Assembly (NCBI GenBank): GCA_964036045.1
Contig: OZ038378.1
Location: forward strand, 186,595,128-186,659,127
Length of the DNA stretch: 64,000 bases
From: Eutreptiella sp. 'Long Island Sound 2002'
Lineage: Eukaryota; Euglenozoa; Euglenophyceae; Eutreptiales; Eutreptiaceae
Direction: 5' to 3'
How positions within the stretch are numbered: the stretch's first letter is position 1; every line of letters starts with the position of its first letter. This document shows, one piece after another, positions 41,136 to 51,170 of this stretch. The notes beneath the pieces are model-generated. The model worked only from the letters and a program-made list of their open reading frames with translations, was not told the origin of the DNA and searched no databases. A program made the translations under genes and the position numbers.

Positions 41136-41328
41136 TGGTAGCAGAGGCTACCTGAATGTTGCTTCAGTGGCGTCCTATCCACAGCCCGCTCCCGGGTACG
41201 GCCCCGTAGACCCCGCCGCTTCTGGAGAAGTAACGATTACACTGCCTTGGTGCTGTGCGAACGAGGCCTTGAGAGGAATGCCTTGCCCAAGTCCAAGCTG
41301 CCCAAGAAGGGCGCACATCAGCAGCTGA
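40972..41328 (+). CDS. LTR-initiated leader of the Gag frame
   Basis: ATG 40,972 lies in the LTR (MDLASVVAALASVVVRV) and reads across the LTR end and primer-binding site (the PBS codes for GSRG) into the internal region, ending at TGA 41,326-41,328. It is in phase with gag, which is open directly after this stop. The same start is kept in the 3' LTR (55,884). No other in-frame ATG lies near the start of gag, so I favour this as the original Gag N-terminus with the TGA as a later mutation. Confidence 0.55.
   Translation: MDLASVVAALASVVVRVSGSAPNSSVQVDSSRACPPGLAGPEPSGTIHDLGQHFHGSRGYLNVASVASYPQPAPGYGPVDPAASGEVTITLPWCCANEALRGMPCPSPSCPRRAHISS
41136..41147 (+). promoter_or_regulatory. Primer-binding site, initiator tRNA-Met type
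   Basis: TGGTAGCAGAGG directly abuts the LTR end and is complementary to the 3' end CCTCTGCTACCA typical of animal-type initiator methionine tRNA. First-strand synthesis would start here. Confidence 0.85.
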
Positions 41329-44004
41329 GGGGACCCAGATTACCATAATCCCAGTCGAAACTGGCCATCGAGCAGCTGGAATCCGCCGGCCTACGACGAT
41401 GGCAATGCTCCCGTGGAGCTTACAGAGCTGACAGGTACCGACATTCCTTACGCATGTCCACCATTTGAGACCTTTGACGCCGATCTGAACGACATTGAGA
41501 TGGGCGGTCCAGGTGAGGTACCTAGCTTTAATCGACCAGCCTCTTGGGCACACTGGGACGACCATTTGTCTCCGGAAGTGACCCGTAACCTTGAGGCCCT
41601 TGAGGCCCTTTGTTACTTAGCCACGTCTAAGTTGATCGAACAAGAAACAATCGCCCCTGATTTTTTAACGGAATATTTTTTCCTCCTTCAGAACGAAATT
41701 AATACCAGGATGTGGTGGCGTTCTCAAGAAGATGACTCTCTTGCCATTTTTTTGCAGATCTGGGAGGCAAGCCCCTTCCCGAAGGAGAAGGCCAAGGCAC
41801 CTGTTCCCGGGCCCTCCGCCCCTCATCCCCCTGTTTCCATCCGCGACGATCTAGCCGCCGCGGTTGAGGAGGGAATTTTAGAGGCGGCCAGGCAGGCAAG
41901 CCTGGAAATCAGGGCTGAAGGAGCTTCCCAAGTGGACTCCTGGCTGCCGACCACCGAGATCAGCGGTCCGACAGCCTGCTCAGGCCCTTCAGGGCACGGC
42001 ATGTACTGTCCTGCCGACTGCTCCTGCAGATTCCAGCGAGATGCTGAGCTCCAATTGCTCAAAGATCAAATGCACCTCATCATTCAAACGCTGGGAATAA
42101 AAAATCTTTTCAAGACGCACATGCGGTCTGAGGGCGCCTCATCGGTGGAACAAGCAACAGAGCCATCGGAGGAGGCGACAGAAATTTTTTCAATTGCTCC
42201 TTCGGTGGACTCCAGGACCACGGATGCAAGGATCAGCAGGACCAAGCTAAAGGAAAGGGTTAAAATCTCTCGTTCTGAGAGTAGGACGGCGAAGGCTAGG
42301 ACTGAGGCTCAGAATGCCAAGCGAACTGCCTCCCGTACTGCCCCTCCTGCTGCTGATTCCAATACCTTAGCCCAGCTGTTGCTCGCCCAGACCCTCGCCG
42401 GAGCTGGTGTGGCGAATGATGCCGCCAAGGTGTCTGCCATTACGGCTGGTGTTGGGCTGGATTCGCTTCTTAATCCTACTTCCTTGCAACTTCGTCAGGT
42501 TGCCAAACAACCGAAGTATAATGGGAACCCCCGACGTTGGCCTCAGTTCCAACGGGAATTTAAACTGTGGGTTAAGACTCAAAAACTCCAAGAGGATCAG
42601 TTCCTGATGGCCCTCTTGGATTGCCCTGAGGGAGCGCCGGCCAACACTTGGCTCAGGACTTGTAGTGATCGCGAGGATACAAGTTCCCCCCTTACCTTTG
42701 ATGAGGTGTGGGAACAGTTGGAGGTACGTGGATCCCGGCTGCCAGAGGACCACTACCACCAAATGTTGAAGAATTTTCCTTCATTCTCGCGATTAATTTT
42801 GCACGAAGTGCAAGACAAAAAACAGCGCTTCTGGAATTTAGTGGAAGAAGCTGAACATTCAGGCGAAAAATTTTCTAGTGCCGAGCTGAAAAGTCTGATT
42901 TTTGACAAGATCCCCTCAGAAACTGCCGCCACCCTTCGGAACAAACAGTCCGAAGAAAAGGTCAAGACCTGGTGGGCGGAGGTGGAAGGCTTTGATGCCT
43001 CTGCCAACAAGTTTTCCGTCAGGGAGGCACTTCAAAAGTGCTCCCCCACGTCCTTCTCCAAGGTGAAATTCACTGAGGAGACGTGGAAAATCAAATTTCA
43101 TGAACACGAGGATCGGGACTTGTTTGTCCAAGTTCTCAACAGGGGAGTCAGCTTCCATGGCCATCGCCTGAAGGCCAAAAACTGGGTGTTTTCGCTCACC
43201 CCGAAGGAACTCTGGGAGGAGGTTGAGCGGCTCGCCGACGCCGCCAACCAGAATTTCCATGAGGGTCTTGGGGGAAACAAGAATACCCAGCAAAACACCC
43301 AAAATGGGGCCCAAAAGGACAACAAAAAGGTGAATGACACCCGGAATGTTCAGCAGCACTGTAGCATCTGCCTTCTTTTAGGTTCTACGAACCGAGCTAA
43401 GACGCATTCTACTGATAATCACCGATGGTCTCCTTACGATCACAAGGTGATTGGTGAAAATATCAGTAATTCGCAGAATTCAGACAAGAATGACAGACAG
43501 GTGCACGGTGGGAAGGCTGGAAAAGGGAATCCGACCCCCTCCGGTGGAAACAAAAATCCTGGAGGCCCTGGCGGGTCCCAAGGCACAGGAAATCGGACTC
43601 CATCCGGCTCCGGTGGGCAGCCGAACGGCCAGAAAAATCCCAATAGCAACGCCGGAGGCGGAAATCGAAATCCAGGCCAAACCCCTCAATCCGGTGCAAA
43701 CAAGGGAAATGCTCCAGGATTCCAGGGTAAAGGTAAGGGAAATCCTTTGGGAACCCCTTCCTCTTGTAAGGGCAGAGGGTGTGGCGAAGGTGGAGGTCCA
43801 TCATCCGGCGGCCGTGGCCGTGGACGTGGAAAGGGCAACCATCGTGTGGATCAGGTCTCCGGTGCAGATCAGGTGTCCGATGCGGACCGAGATTACGTTG
43901 AAAATTCCTTGAATCCAGCAGATGATCCGCTCCAAGATGAGTGGGTCGACGAATCAGGGTGTGTCCATAATGTTAACGCAGCTACTGGAGGTCAGAACGC
44001 CTAG
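41329..44004 (+). CDS. Gag of Ty3-2
   Basis: Open from the TGA at 41,326. A Gag-core-like region (PKYNGNPRRWPQFQREFKLW, nt ~42,512-42,570) matches the F-x-G-x3-W-x2-F pattern of retrotransposon Gag domains. A Cys/His cluster follows (CSICLLLGSTNRAKTHSTDN plus H, nt ~43,364-43,425; C-x2-C-x11-H-x4-H). The C-terminal third is a Gly/Asn/Pro-rich low-complexity segment ending in an RGG-like GGRGRGRGKG box (nt ~43,810-43,840), probably RNA-binding. Ends at TAG 44,002-44,004, the candidate readthrough stop. It would form the particle that packages element RNA. Confidence 0.85.
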   Translation, partial: GDPDYHNPSRNWPSSSWNPPAYDDGNAPVELTELTGTDIPYACPPFETFDADLNDIEMGGPGEVPSFNRPASWAHWDDHLSPEVTRNLEALEALCYLATSKLIEQETIAPDFLTEYFFLLQNEINTRMWWRSQEDDSLAIFLQIWEASPFPKEKAKAPVPGPSAPHPPVSIRDDLAAAVEEGILEAARQASLEIRAEGASQVDSWLPTTEISGPTACSGPSGHGMYCPADCSCRFQRDAELQLLKDQMHLIIQTLGIKNLFKTHMRSEGASSVEQATEPSEEATEIFSIAPSVDSRTTDARISRTKLKERVKISRSESRTAKARTEAQNAKRTASRTAPPAADSNTLAQLLLAQTLAGAGVANDAAKVSAITAGVGLDSLLNPTSLQLRQVAKQPKYNGNPRRWPQFQREFKLWVKTQKLQEDQFLMALLDCPEGAPANTWLRTCSDREDTSSPLTFDEVWEQLEVRGSRLPEDHYHQMLKNFPSFSRLILHEVQDKKQRFWNLVEEAEHSGEKFSSAELKSLIFDKIPSETAATLRNKQSEEKVKTWWAEVEGFDASANKFSVREALQKCSPTSFSKVKFTEETWKIKFHEHEDRDLFVQVLNRGVSFHGHRLKAKNWVFSLTPKELWEEVERLADAANQNFHEGLGGNKNTQQNTQNGAQKDNKKVNDTRNVQQHCSICLLLGSTNRAKTHSTDNHRWSPYDHKVIGENISNSQNSDKNDRQVHGGKAGKGNPTPSGGNKNPGGPGGSQGTGNRTPSGSGGQPNGQKNPNSNAGGGNRNPGQTPQSGANKGNAPGFQGKGKGNPLGTPSSCKGRGCGEGGGPSSGGRGRGRGKGNHRVDQVSGADQVSDADRDYVENSLNPADDPLQDEWVDESGCVHNVNAATGGQNA

Positions 44005-44016
44005 GGGAGCCACGAA
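44002..44016 (+). promoter_or_regulatory. Gag/Pol junction TAG, candidate readthrough stop
   Basis: GCC TAG GGG AGC CAC GAA, followed by an open frame in the same phase into the protease. Shares position and 3' context (TAG-RGG-AGC-C) with Ty3-1 at 579. A purine-rich 3' context is compatible with readthrough, but no pairing structure was computed. Confidence 0.5.
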
Positions 44017-45339
44017 AATCGCCCCTCCCCAGGCGATTTCAGGCATGATTCCCAGATTCCTTCTCGACCACTACTTGATGTAGGGTCGCTTGTCTCCTCT
44101 CCCCTGGATCCGGCAGCGGATCCTTCTGTTGTAGTGGACGAGGTTGGTGTACAGTCCAAGCACAGGGCCCGTCAGTTTGTCACAAAGCTGTGGGTCTCTG
44201 ATTGCAAGGGCAATTTCCACCTCGCCACTTGTTTGTGTGACAATGGATCGGAGGTAAATCTCCAATCCAATTCTTTTTTGCCTGACGACTGCGTGTTTGA
44301 TTCGCCTCATCCTGTTACCCTCGAGGGAGTTTCTGGACATTCTCTCGCAGGTGGGCAACGCGGTTGTTATATATCATCTCATCTGGTCGCTCAAGACCTT
44401 TGGGAAGATGGCAATGTGGAGGAAGTTATCCTTAAGGATGACTACTTCTATCGTGCCGACATAAAGTATGACCTTTACTTGGGCCATCCTTGGCTTCGCA
44501 AGAACAGGGTAGCGCCCGTAGGTCATCGGCGTTGTTTTTTGCTGGAGTCAGGTCCCTTGGAGCGTCCTGAATTTCGTTTTTTGCACGCAGGGTTTAAAAG
44601 TGCAGAAGAATCTTTGAAGCAAAAGGTTACACCAAAGTTTGGCGAAGATGTCACCATTGCAGAGGTGAATGGGAGTGCCGATTACTCCCGAGAGTTAGAA
44701 TGTCTTCGTAAGGACTCCCAGCCACGACGCCCTTCGCGCTGGCACTCTTCATCCTACAGAGTTGTCGACAAATGGCGCGATACAATTTGTGAATATTTTT
44801 ATGAACACCATTCCTTTTGGCCACAGTATGATGCCTTTGCTAACCGCGAGAACAAGCGCTTTGACAAGCACTTTCGGGACGCTTGGACCCATAAATGGGA
44901 CAAGAAGTTATGGATTAATCCTCCGTTTCACTTATTCCAGCAGGTCATCCACAAAATCAAGCAAGATAAAACCTAGGCGATTTTAGTTGTGCCCTTGTGG
45001 GACGACAAGCCTTGGTTTCAGGAATTGCAAGACATTTGTGTAGATTACATCGAACTTCCCAGGAAGATTAAGCTGTATGCCAGGGACGACACAGGTCCCC
45101 TACCACAGCGGCCCTGGAGTTTGCTTGCATTCCTGGTGGATGGAAAGCTTTCTGACTCTGATTCTGCTGATTCTAGTACTGATTCCTGTGCTGGGTCTGA
45201 ATCTGAGGTTGAGCGTGGTACTGATGATGAATCTATTTTTTCTGATTTTTGTCCGTCAGATGCCCAAGGTGATCCAACGTCAAATGGATCCGCCTCGTCT
45301 CCCTCTTCCCCAATACGATCTACATCCAAAAGAATCTAA
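44005..45339 (+). pseudogene. Pol part 1 of Ty3-2: protease and Dam-like methyltransferase domain
   Basis: Protease: LATCLCDNGSEVNLQSNS (active-site Asp in D-N-G-S, nt ~44,220-44,275) and DLYLGHPWLRKN as the second motif. Methyltransferase-like region ~44,760-45,150: WPQYDAFANRENKRFDKHF, LWINPPFHLFQQVIHKI with the NPPF catalytic motif at 44,917-44,928, then TAG 44,974-44,976, then AILVVPLWDDKPWFQEL. This order resembles the phage Dam-type adenine methylase domains (PF05869) also carried by DIRS retrotransposons. An acidic/Ser-rich tail leads to TAA 45,337-45,339. All segments are in one phase. Confidence 0.75.
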
Positions 45340-47628
45340 AGCGCACGGACGACAAAAAAATTTTCTTCGCGCCGCAAATTCAGAGTTTTTTATGAAAAAC
45401 CCCGTGTGGAAGCTTTCATAGATCCTTTCGAGGAGCTGGATCACGAAGAGAATCTCTGGAATGTCGACACTCGACCAACCTATCTTCAAGAGGCAGTTGA
45501 TACGGACCTTTTTAGGGACATCCGTAAGAAGATTCTTCCTGCCAAGGCCGAAGAAATCGCCAAAGTTTTTTCGACAGTAATTCCTGGCGATAAGGTGGAC
45601 ACTGAGTTGTGTTCCAAGAAAAGAGACAAGATTTTTGAGGAACGGAAGGACACAACCCTTTCGGGGAAGTTGATCAAAGACCCCCCTGTCCGTGGGCAGT
45701 TCGGTGAAGCCTTCATCGAGCTTCGTGAAGGGTACAAGGCGAAGAAACAGCTTCCTTATGAGAACCAGGGACAGAAACATGAGATACTCAGAAAGATAAT
45801 CGAGAGAAATCTCAGGGAATTTGGTTGGCTTGAGGGTTGTATGACCAGCGAGTGGTGCTGTGCACCCTTCACAGTCCCGAAGCCGCCGCCTGCAGACCAG
45901 AACACTATTGATGGTTGGCGAATGGTTGTTGATTTTCGCAACCTCAACGCCGAAACCAAGGCGGATTCACACCCCCTGCCCCTCATTGAGGAGGAAATCG
46001 CCAAGAGGGCAAGAGGTCGTTTGTTTTCTGTGCTGGATCTCCGTCACGGCTTTCACCAAATGCCGTTGAGGAAGGACAGCCGACCTCTCACCTGTATGTG
46101 CACGCCATGTGGCCCAGTCCAGTGGACGGTCATGCCCATGGGCCTGAAGAACGCCCCTTCGTTTTTTCAAAGAATGATGGAGGATGTGCTTTTTACAGTT
46201 CATCCTGAGCTTCCTGCCTTCGTGAGTGTGTACATAGATGACATAATCATCGTGACAGAGGGGGAGGGACGGACCGAAGCCGAGCTGGTGGCCCTACATG
46301 AAAAGCAGCTGAACCAGGTTTTGGACATTCTTGATGCCAATCAGCTGATTTGTGGGCCAAAGAAGGGAAAACTATTTTTAAAATCAGTCGAATTTTGTGG
46401 TTCTCTCCTTGAGAATGGCACCCGACGACCCAGTCCAGGGAAGCTCGTCGCTATTCAGAAGTGGAAGCGCCCTGAGACGATCACGGAATTGAGAGGATTC
46501 CTAGGTTGTTGCAATTTTTACCACACTTTTGTGCCGAATTATGCCAAATTTGCTGCCCCCCTCACTGAACTATTGAAGGTAGGGAGAGATGCGGGCAAGG
46601 CAGGTTCAAAGGTTCGTGTCAACTGGACTGACGAGTGCGAGGAGGCCTTCCATCACTTGAAGGCGGCCCTCTGCGAAGTCGCCACGTTGCATGTGCCGAA
46701 ATTCGACCGACCCTTCTACATAAGAACCGACGCTTCTAGGTACGCGATCGGAGCTGTCCTTGAACAGGTTGATGAAGCCACAGGTGATCATTACCCTCTT
46801 GCATTTTGGTCTCGGAAGCTAGCTCCACGCCAAATGCAATGGTCGCCGCGTGAGCAAGAAACATATGCCATAATCTGCGCTCTGAAAAAGTACCAATCGT
46901 GGGTTGGCACCAATTGAGTCGAGGTCCTGACGGATCATCGATCTCTGGAGTATTGGGCAACCGAACACATTGATACTGTCGCGAGCCCAGCTGGTCGACG
47001 GGCCAGATGGCATGAATTTGTTAGTCTGTTTGACCTCCATGTGTCGTATTTGCCTGGAAAACACAACACGGTAGCGGATGCTCTGAGCCGATGGGCTTAC
47101 CCCGCTTCAGAGGGGCTGCAAAGTACCAACATCCATGGTACGGAGCAGGACCGCCATGTCGTAATCGAGTGGGATCAGGAAGAAAAAAAGCTCATTCGAC
47201 GTGAATGCATGCAATGCGCTGTTAAACAGCATGCATTACCGTGTCATGACATCACGGCCTTCTCAGATCCGGCGCATGCTCATGAAATCATCACCAAATC
47301 ACTGAAAGTCGTGGAGAAAGTCACCGATCCCTCCTCAGGGAGTGTGAAACGGTTCGAGTATACCCGACCTGTAAGTGGATTTCCGTTGATTCAGGGCATT
47401 AAGCGTCGAGATCCGGCCAAAACTCCACCCCTGCCGAAAGATTCCCTTATCTTCCGTGACTGGACGAACGATTATCTGCATGATTCCATGTTCAAAGAGG
47501 TTTTTGAGAATCTCGAATCCAAAGATGCTCACAAAGATGGAATTTATGCTGAATATTCGTTGGATGGGGGGAAGCTGTGGATGGAGGGTAAATTGTGTGT
47601 GCCAGACGCCCTGGCCCTCGAGTGTTAA
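45340..47628 (+). pseudogene. Pol part 2 of Ty3-2: reverse transcriptase and RNase H
   Basis: In phase with the previous part across TAA 45,337. RT motifs: FTVPKPPP, GWRMVVDFRNLN, FSVLDLRHGFHQMPL, QWTVMPMGLKNAPSFFQRMM and VYIDDIIIV (catalytic YIDD at 46,231-46,242). RNase H: RTDASRYAIGAVLEQ, REQETYAI, TGA 46,915-46,917, then VLTDHRSLEYW and KHNTVADALSRW. The frame runs on to the start of the integrase zinc finger, where it is lost at 47,614-47,628. Apart from the two stops, catalytic residues are intact. Confidence 0.92.
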
Positions 47629-49187
47629 ACTGGTGGCATAAATGGGAGTCCCCCCACGCACATGGCCGTAGATTATGGTCGATGATTAAACATAGGTTGT
47701 TCGGCTCAAGGCTATATACTCATTGTATGAAAGTAGCCGCCGGATGTGCCCAATGTGCGGTCTCGACGCCCCCCAGCGCGAAGAAGCACGGCCATCTGAG
47801 GCCACACCCTATTCCGGAGCGCCTCTTTAACAGATTCACCAGTGATTTTTTCCATCTTGGTGAACTCGATGACGAAGAGTGCCATTGGACCAACAAAAAG
47901 GTCAATGGAGTGCTCCTTATACAATGCCGTCATTCTGGCTACATTCAGGTGTTGCCTTGCAACATCGAGTCAATGACTGGCAAGGCTGCCGCCAAATGGT
48001 GCGCGCAGACCTGGATGGGAGGTTGGGACCTCCCATCCGAGGTGGTTACGGACTCAGGCAAAGAGTACACCTCCGAATGGTGGAAGGAATTATGTGCTCG
48101 CCTTGGAATCCACCACCTAAGATGTGAAATCCACTCACATCGAGCGCTGCCTGGCGAAAGAGCCGGCCGCTCTATAATAAATATGCTTCGTAAGGAGCTC
48201 GCCAGTGAGAAAGACTTCCATTGGCTTGAAGTTCTCTTCGCATTGCTTCGCCGTTACCACAACACGCCTTTGTACCATGGCCTTTCTCCAAATGAAATTG
48301 TCTTTGGACGAAAGAAGTGTTGGTGGAACATGCCGTTGAATAATCCTCGCCCTTGTAAAGATGCTTCGTTGTTTTTGGACGAAATCCAACGAGCAGAAAA
48401 AACTGTCTCGAAATTAATCGATAAGCATCAAGCTGACTGGCTTTGGGTCCAGAATCAAGGCCGAAAAAACCCCCACAATTTTGAAGTCGATGATCGAGTT
48501 TGGCTTCGAAAATCTGAAACCACCCTGGGCGGAGATGATAAGCTTCTTCTCTTGTGGGAGGGGCCATTCGCTGTTACAGCGCGTCTAGGTGAGAACAGGT
48601 GGAGGATTCGTGTGGATGTCAGCAGGGAAATTGAAGTTTCGGGCGATCGCCTCAAGAGAGAGATCCCCTCCCCCAAGGACCGGGTTAAACACCTTTTTTG
48701 GACTTCGAAATTTTTGTCCGATCGGGTCATCGAAGGGGGGAAGTACGAACTCAAGAGGATTTTAGAAGCAAGACGTGACGAAAAGGGCGAATGGGAATTT
48801 CTATGTGAGTGGGGGGGCTTTGATGCCAGTCACAACAACTGGGAACCAGCCCATTCTTTTGTCCATGGGTACACCAAGGGGTTCATCGACTTCCTCAAGA
48901 AGCACCCCGAAATTGGCGTACTCCTGACAGACTGTCTGTCGAAACCAGACAGACAGGTGGAGAGCGACGGAAAAAGACCTGTGGTGAATCGAGATCCAGC
49001 CTTTTACGGCCCTCAGCAGCCACATTCCAGGGCTGATCCGTCGATCCCCCCTCCTGCGGTCAGGCCAGCCCAGGAACCAAATGAGGACCAAGCTTCGAGT
49101 TCGGCCGCTGATTTGCAGCGCCCAAGCCGTACGAGGGCCCCACCAGACAGGTCGGTGGTCACATGTATTCGTGCTTGGCCGAATTGA
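47614..49187 (+). pseudogene. Integrase and chromodomain of Ty3-2, separated by a frameshift
   Basis: A one-base loss (or two-base gain) near 47,614-47,625 shifts the phase inside the integrase zinc finger: LCVPDALALE in the upstream phase joins NWWHKWESPHAHGRR in this one, matching the Ty3-1 HHCC region. CAQCAVS completes the finger. Catalytic residues: FTSDFF, VVTDSGKEY and PGERAGRS, giving Asp, Asp and Glu with about 34 residues between the last two. The chromodomain is at ~48,740-48,900 (YELKRILEAR, LCEWGGFDASHNNWEP). A Pro/Ser-rich tail ends at TGA 49,185-49,187. Confidence 0.92.
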
Positions 49188-49598
49188 GGGAGACCCGTCG
49201 TGACTTGAGTCGCCGACGCCATAATCTTGGTAACAGTCGTCTAGTCCAGGGCGTCATGGCACTCGTCGCTAGGGCTCAAGGGTGTAGGTTCGAAACCCTT
49301 GCATGTCCAACTCCTACAAAAGCTCCACCCTCGCCCCGTCGACCACTTATTCCAATGTGAGTGTTCTGACGACTTGAAAAAACCACATTCTGCTCAATCC
49401 ACTGTTCATTCTTCCTGATTACGACATGATGTGGAGAACTGCGAATGTTTGATAATTTGACGTCAATCAACTTTTCTTTGGTCTCCGTTCGGCAGACAAG
49501 GCGTAGATACGCTGCCGAAAGCCACGGAGTGTGCTGCCGTGTCCAGAAAAAACCAAACTCAGGCTTAATTCAGGCAGATCCGGGGTAATCTTGTCTCT
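49188..49598 (+). other. Ty3-2 3' untranslated region, first part
   Basis: No ORF. Contains GGTTCGAAACCCTT near 49,290, similar to an internal tRNA promoter box but without a cloverleaf. Interrupted at 49,601 by the DNA transposon. Confidence 0.6.
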
Positions 49599-49614
49599 GT
49601 TAGATTCGGGCCAC

Positions 49615-50245
49615 CTCGCCCTCCTGTCGCCATCCTGTCGCCTCCCTGTCGCCTCCCTGTCGCTGTTTCGGCACTTTCAGCCCCCTGTCGCCCCCCTGTC
49701 GCTTGCCTGTCGCTTCCCTGTCGCTGTCCTGCCGCTCCCCTGTCGCTCCCCTGTCGCTTCCCTGTCGCTTTCCTGCCGCCCTCCTGTTGCTATCCTGTCG
49801 CTTCCTGTCGCTTCCTGTCGTTTCCTGTCGCCATGCTACTTTTTGCCTGGCGCCTTCCTGTCGCTCTCCTGTCGCTCTCCTTTCGTTCCCTCCTGTCGCT
49901 CTCCTGTCGCTATTTCCTGTTGCCTCCCTGTCGCCCTCCTGTCCCTTGCCTGTCGTCTTCCTGCCGCCTCCCTGTCGCCTCCCTGTCGCCTCCCTGTCGC
50001 CTCCCTGTCGCCCAACGTGGTAACCTGTCGCTCTCCTGTCGCTTGCCTGTCGCTTGCCTGTCGCTTGCCTGTCGTCTTCCTGCCGCCTCCCTGTCGCCTC
50101 CCTATCGCCTCCCTGTCGCCTCCCTGTCGCCCAACGTGGTAACCTGTCGCTCTCCTGTCGCTTGCCTGTCGCTTGCCTGTCGCTTCCCTGTCGCCTTCCC
50201 GTCGCCTCCTTGTCGCCTCCCTGTCGCCTCCCTGTCGCCCAATGT
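49615..50245 (+). repeat. CCTGTCGC minisatellite, left end of the nested transposon
   Basis: Dozens of 8-11 bp units CCTGTCGC(TTC/CTC/C). A higher-order pattern with a GCCCAACGTGGTAACC marker recurs at about 50,010, 50,130 and (diverged) 50,237. Long ORFs in all frames arise from the repeat and are not evidence for genes. Confidence 0.95.
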
Positions 50246-50450
50246 GTTACCCTATCGATGGAAAGCCATAGATACCTCAAACAGGCAGTTCGATAGTACT
50301 AAAAATGTTCTTTATTCATGCCAAATTGTGAGATCTCGCCTTAGCAAACCTCCCCAAAGGTGTGCAAAGCAATGATGCAAATCGTAGATCGATGGTTCAA
50401 TCATTTGCATTGTTTGACAATCCTAAATTCCTAACACTCTTGGTGATCTA

Positions 50451-50720
50451 CTATGCACATTTGCATGGCCGCTCAGCTGTAGGCTCGCAACCATTTTGCA
50501 AATCAAACTGAATCTGACAATTATGTAGTACACACACCGCCAAGAAGAAGTAGGTCAACTCATTATATTCGTACGATCCACCTCGGCTCTTAACTCGATG
50601 AAAAAGACCAAACTTCTTGATGTTGGAGAATGCGTTCTCAATAGCAATGCGCTCCTGAGGTGCAACGATGAAAGAGCAATGTACTACACGAATCAAACGT
50701 ACATTTATTTGGCTTTGGGC
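50451..50720 (-). pseudogene. Transposase C-terminal relic, DDE type (PIF/Harbinger-like)
   Basis: On the minus strand ERIAIENAFSNIKKFGLFHR followed 15-25 residues later by FFLAVCVLHNCQ. This matches the end of DDE-4/Harbinger-type transposases: R-x-x-I/V-E-N-A-F-x-x-L/I-K with the catalytic Glu, then the conserved ...A-x-x-V-L-H-N. The upstream Asp-bearing parts are not recognisable, so the gene is truncated or degraded. It would cut and paste the element with the terminal repeats at 49,602 and 54,140. Confidence 0.6.
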
Positions 50721-51089
50721 TTTTGCGTACCAGTACTTGCGTCCAAGAAATAGGACGAAAACTTGATGTTCCAAGCCGGGGTGTCGTACTTCGTGTACTT
50801 TTTCAACTCCTCTTCCCGTAGCTTCTTGACAGCAGCCAGCCAATCGGCCGTATTCATCCCGCAATACTTTGCCCAAATCCTCTTGCCGCGCTCCGTCCCC
50901 AACTAGCTGCCGCTGGCTGTTCACAATGATTGAGCCCAAGGCAGTTCGCGTGCGCCATGGGGCTGCATTGTTGACCAGAGCTGCCCATTGACCCAGGCCC
51001 AAGCGCTTGCATAAAGCCAGCAGGTACTCTACCTCACTATCTTCATACGCTCGGCTCACTGGAACCTCTTGTGGTGGGACGTCGGACAT
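50705..51089 (-). pseudogene. SANT/Myb-like ORF of the nested transposon, one frameshift
   Basis: Starts at the minus-strand ATG at 51,089 (MSDVPPQ). AYEDSEVEYLLALCKRLGLG then QWAALVNNAAPWRTRTAL has the spacing of a SANT/Myb DNA-binding helix set (E-x-x-x-L-L, G-x-x-W, R-T-x-x-A-L). After a phase change near 50,900 it continues as KRIWAKYCGMNTADWLAAVK to a stop at 50,705. PIF/Harbinger elements usually encode such a protein beside the transposase. The domain call is tentative. Confidence 0.45.
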
Positions 51090-51170
51090 TAGTATGTTTC
51101 TCTGAAAATGCGTTGGTAAAAGCATTGCACACCACAATTTGGATGACTTGTCATTCCTACCCCAAGTCAC

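Noticed and set aside
49225-49320. tRNA gene suggested by GGTTCGAAACC
   Set aside because: The flanking bases do not form a T-stem, and no acceptor or anticodon arms could be drawn; only the box-B-like string is present.
49600-50280. Repetitive ORFs (ATGRRQGGDRE type on the minus strand)
   Set aside because: Produced by an 8-11 bp minisatellite that is open in several frames; no sign of selection on protein.
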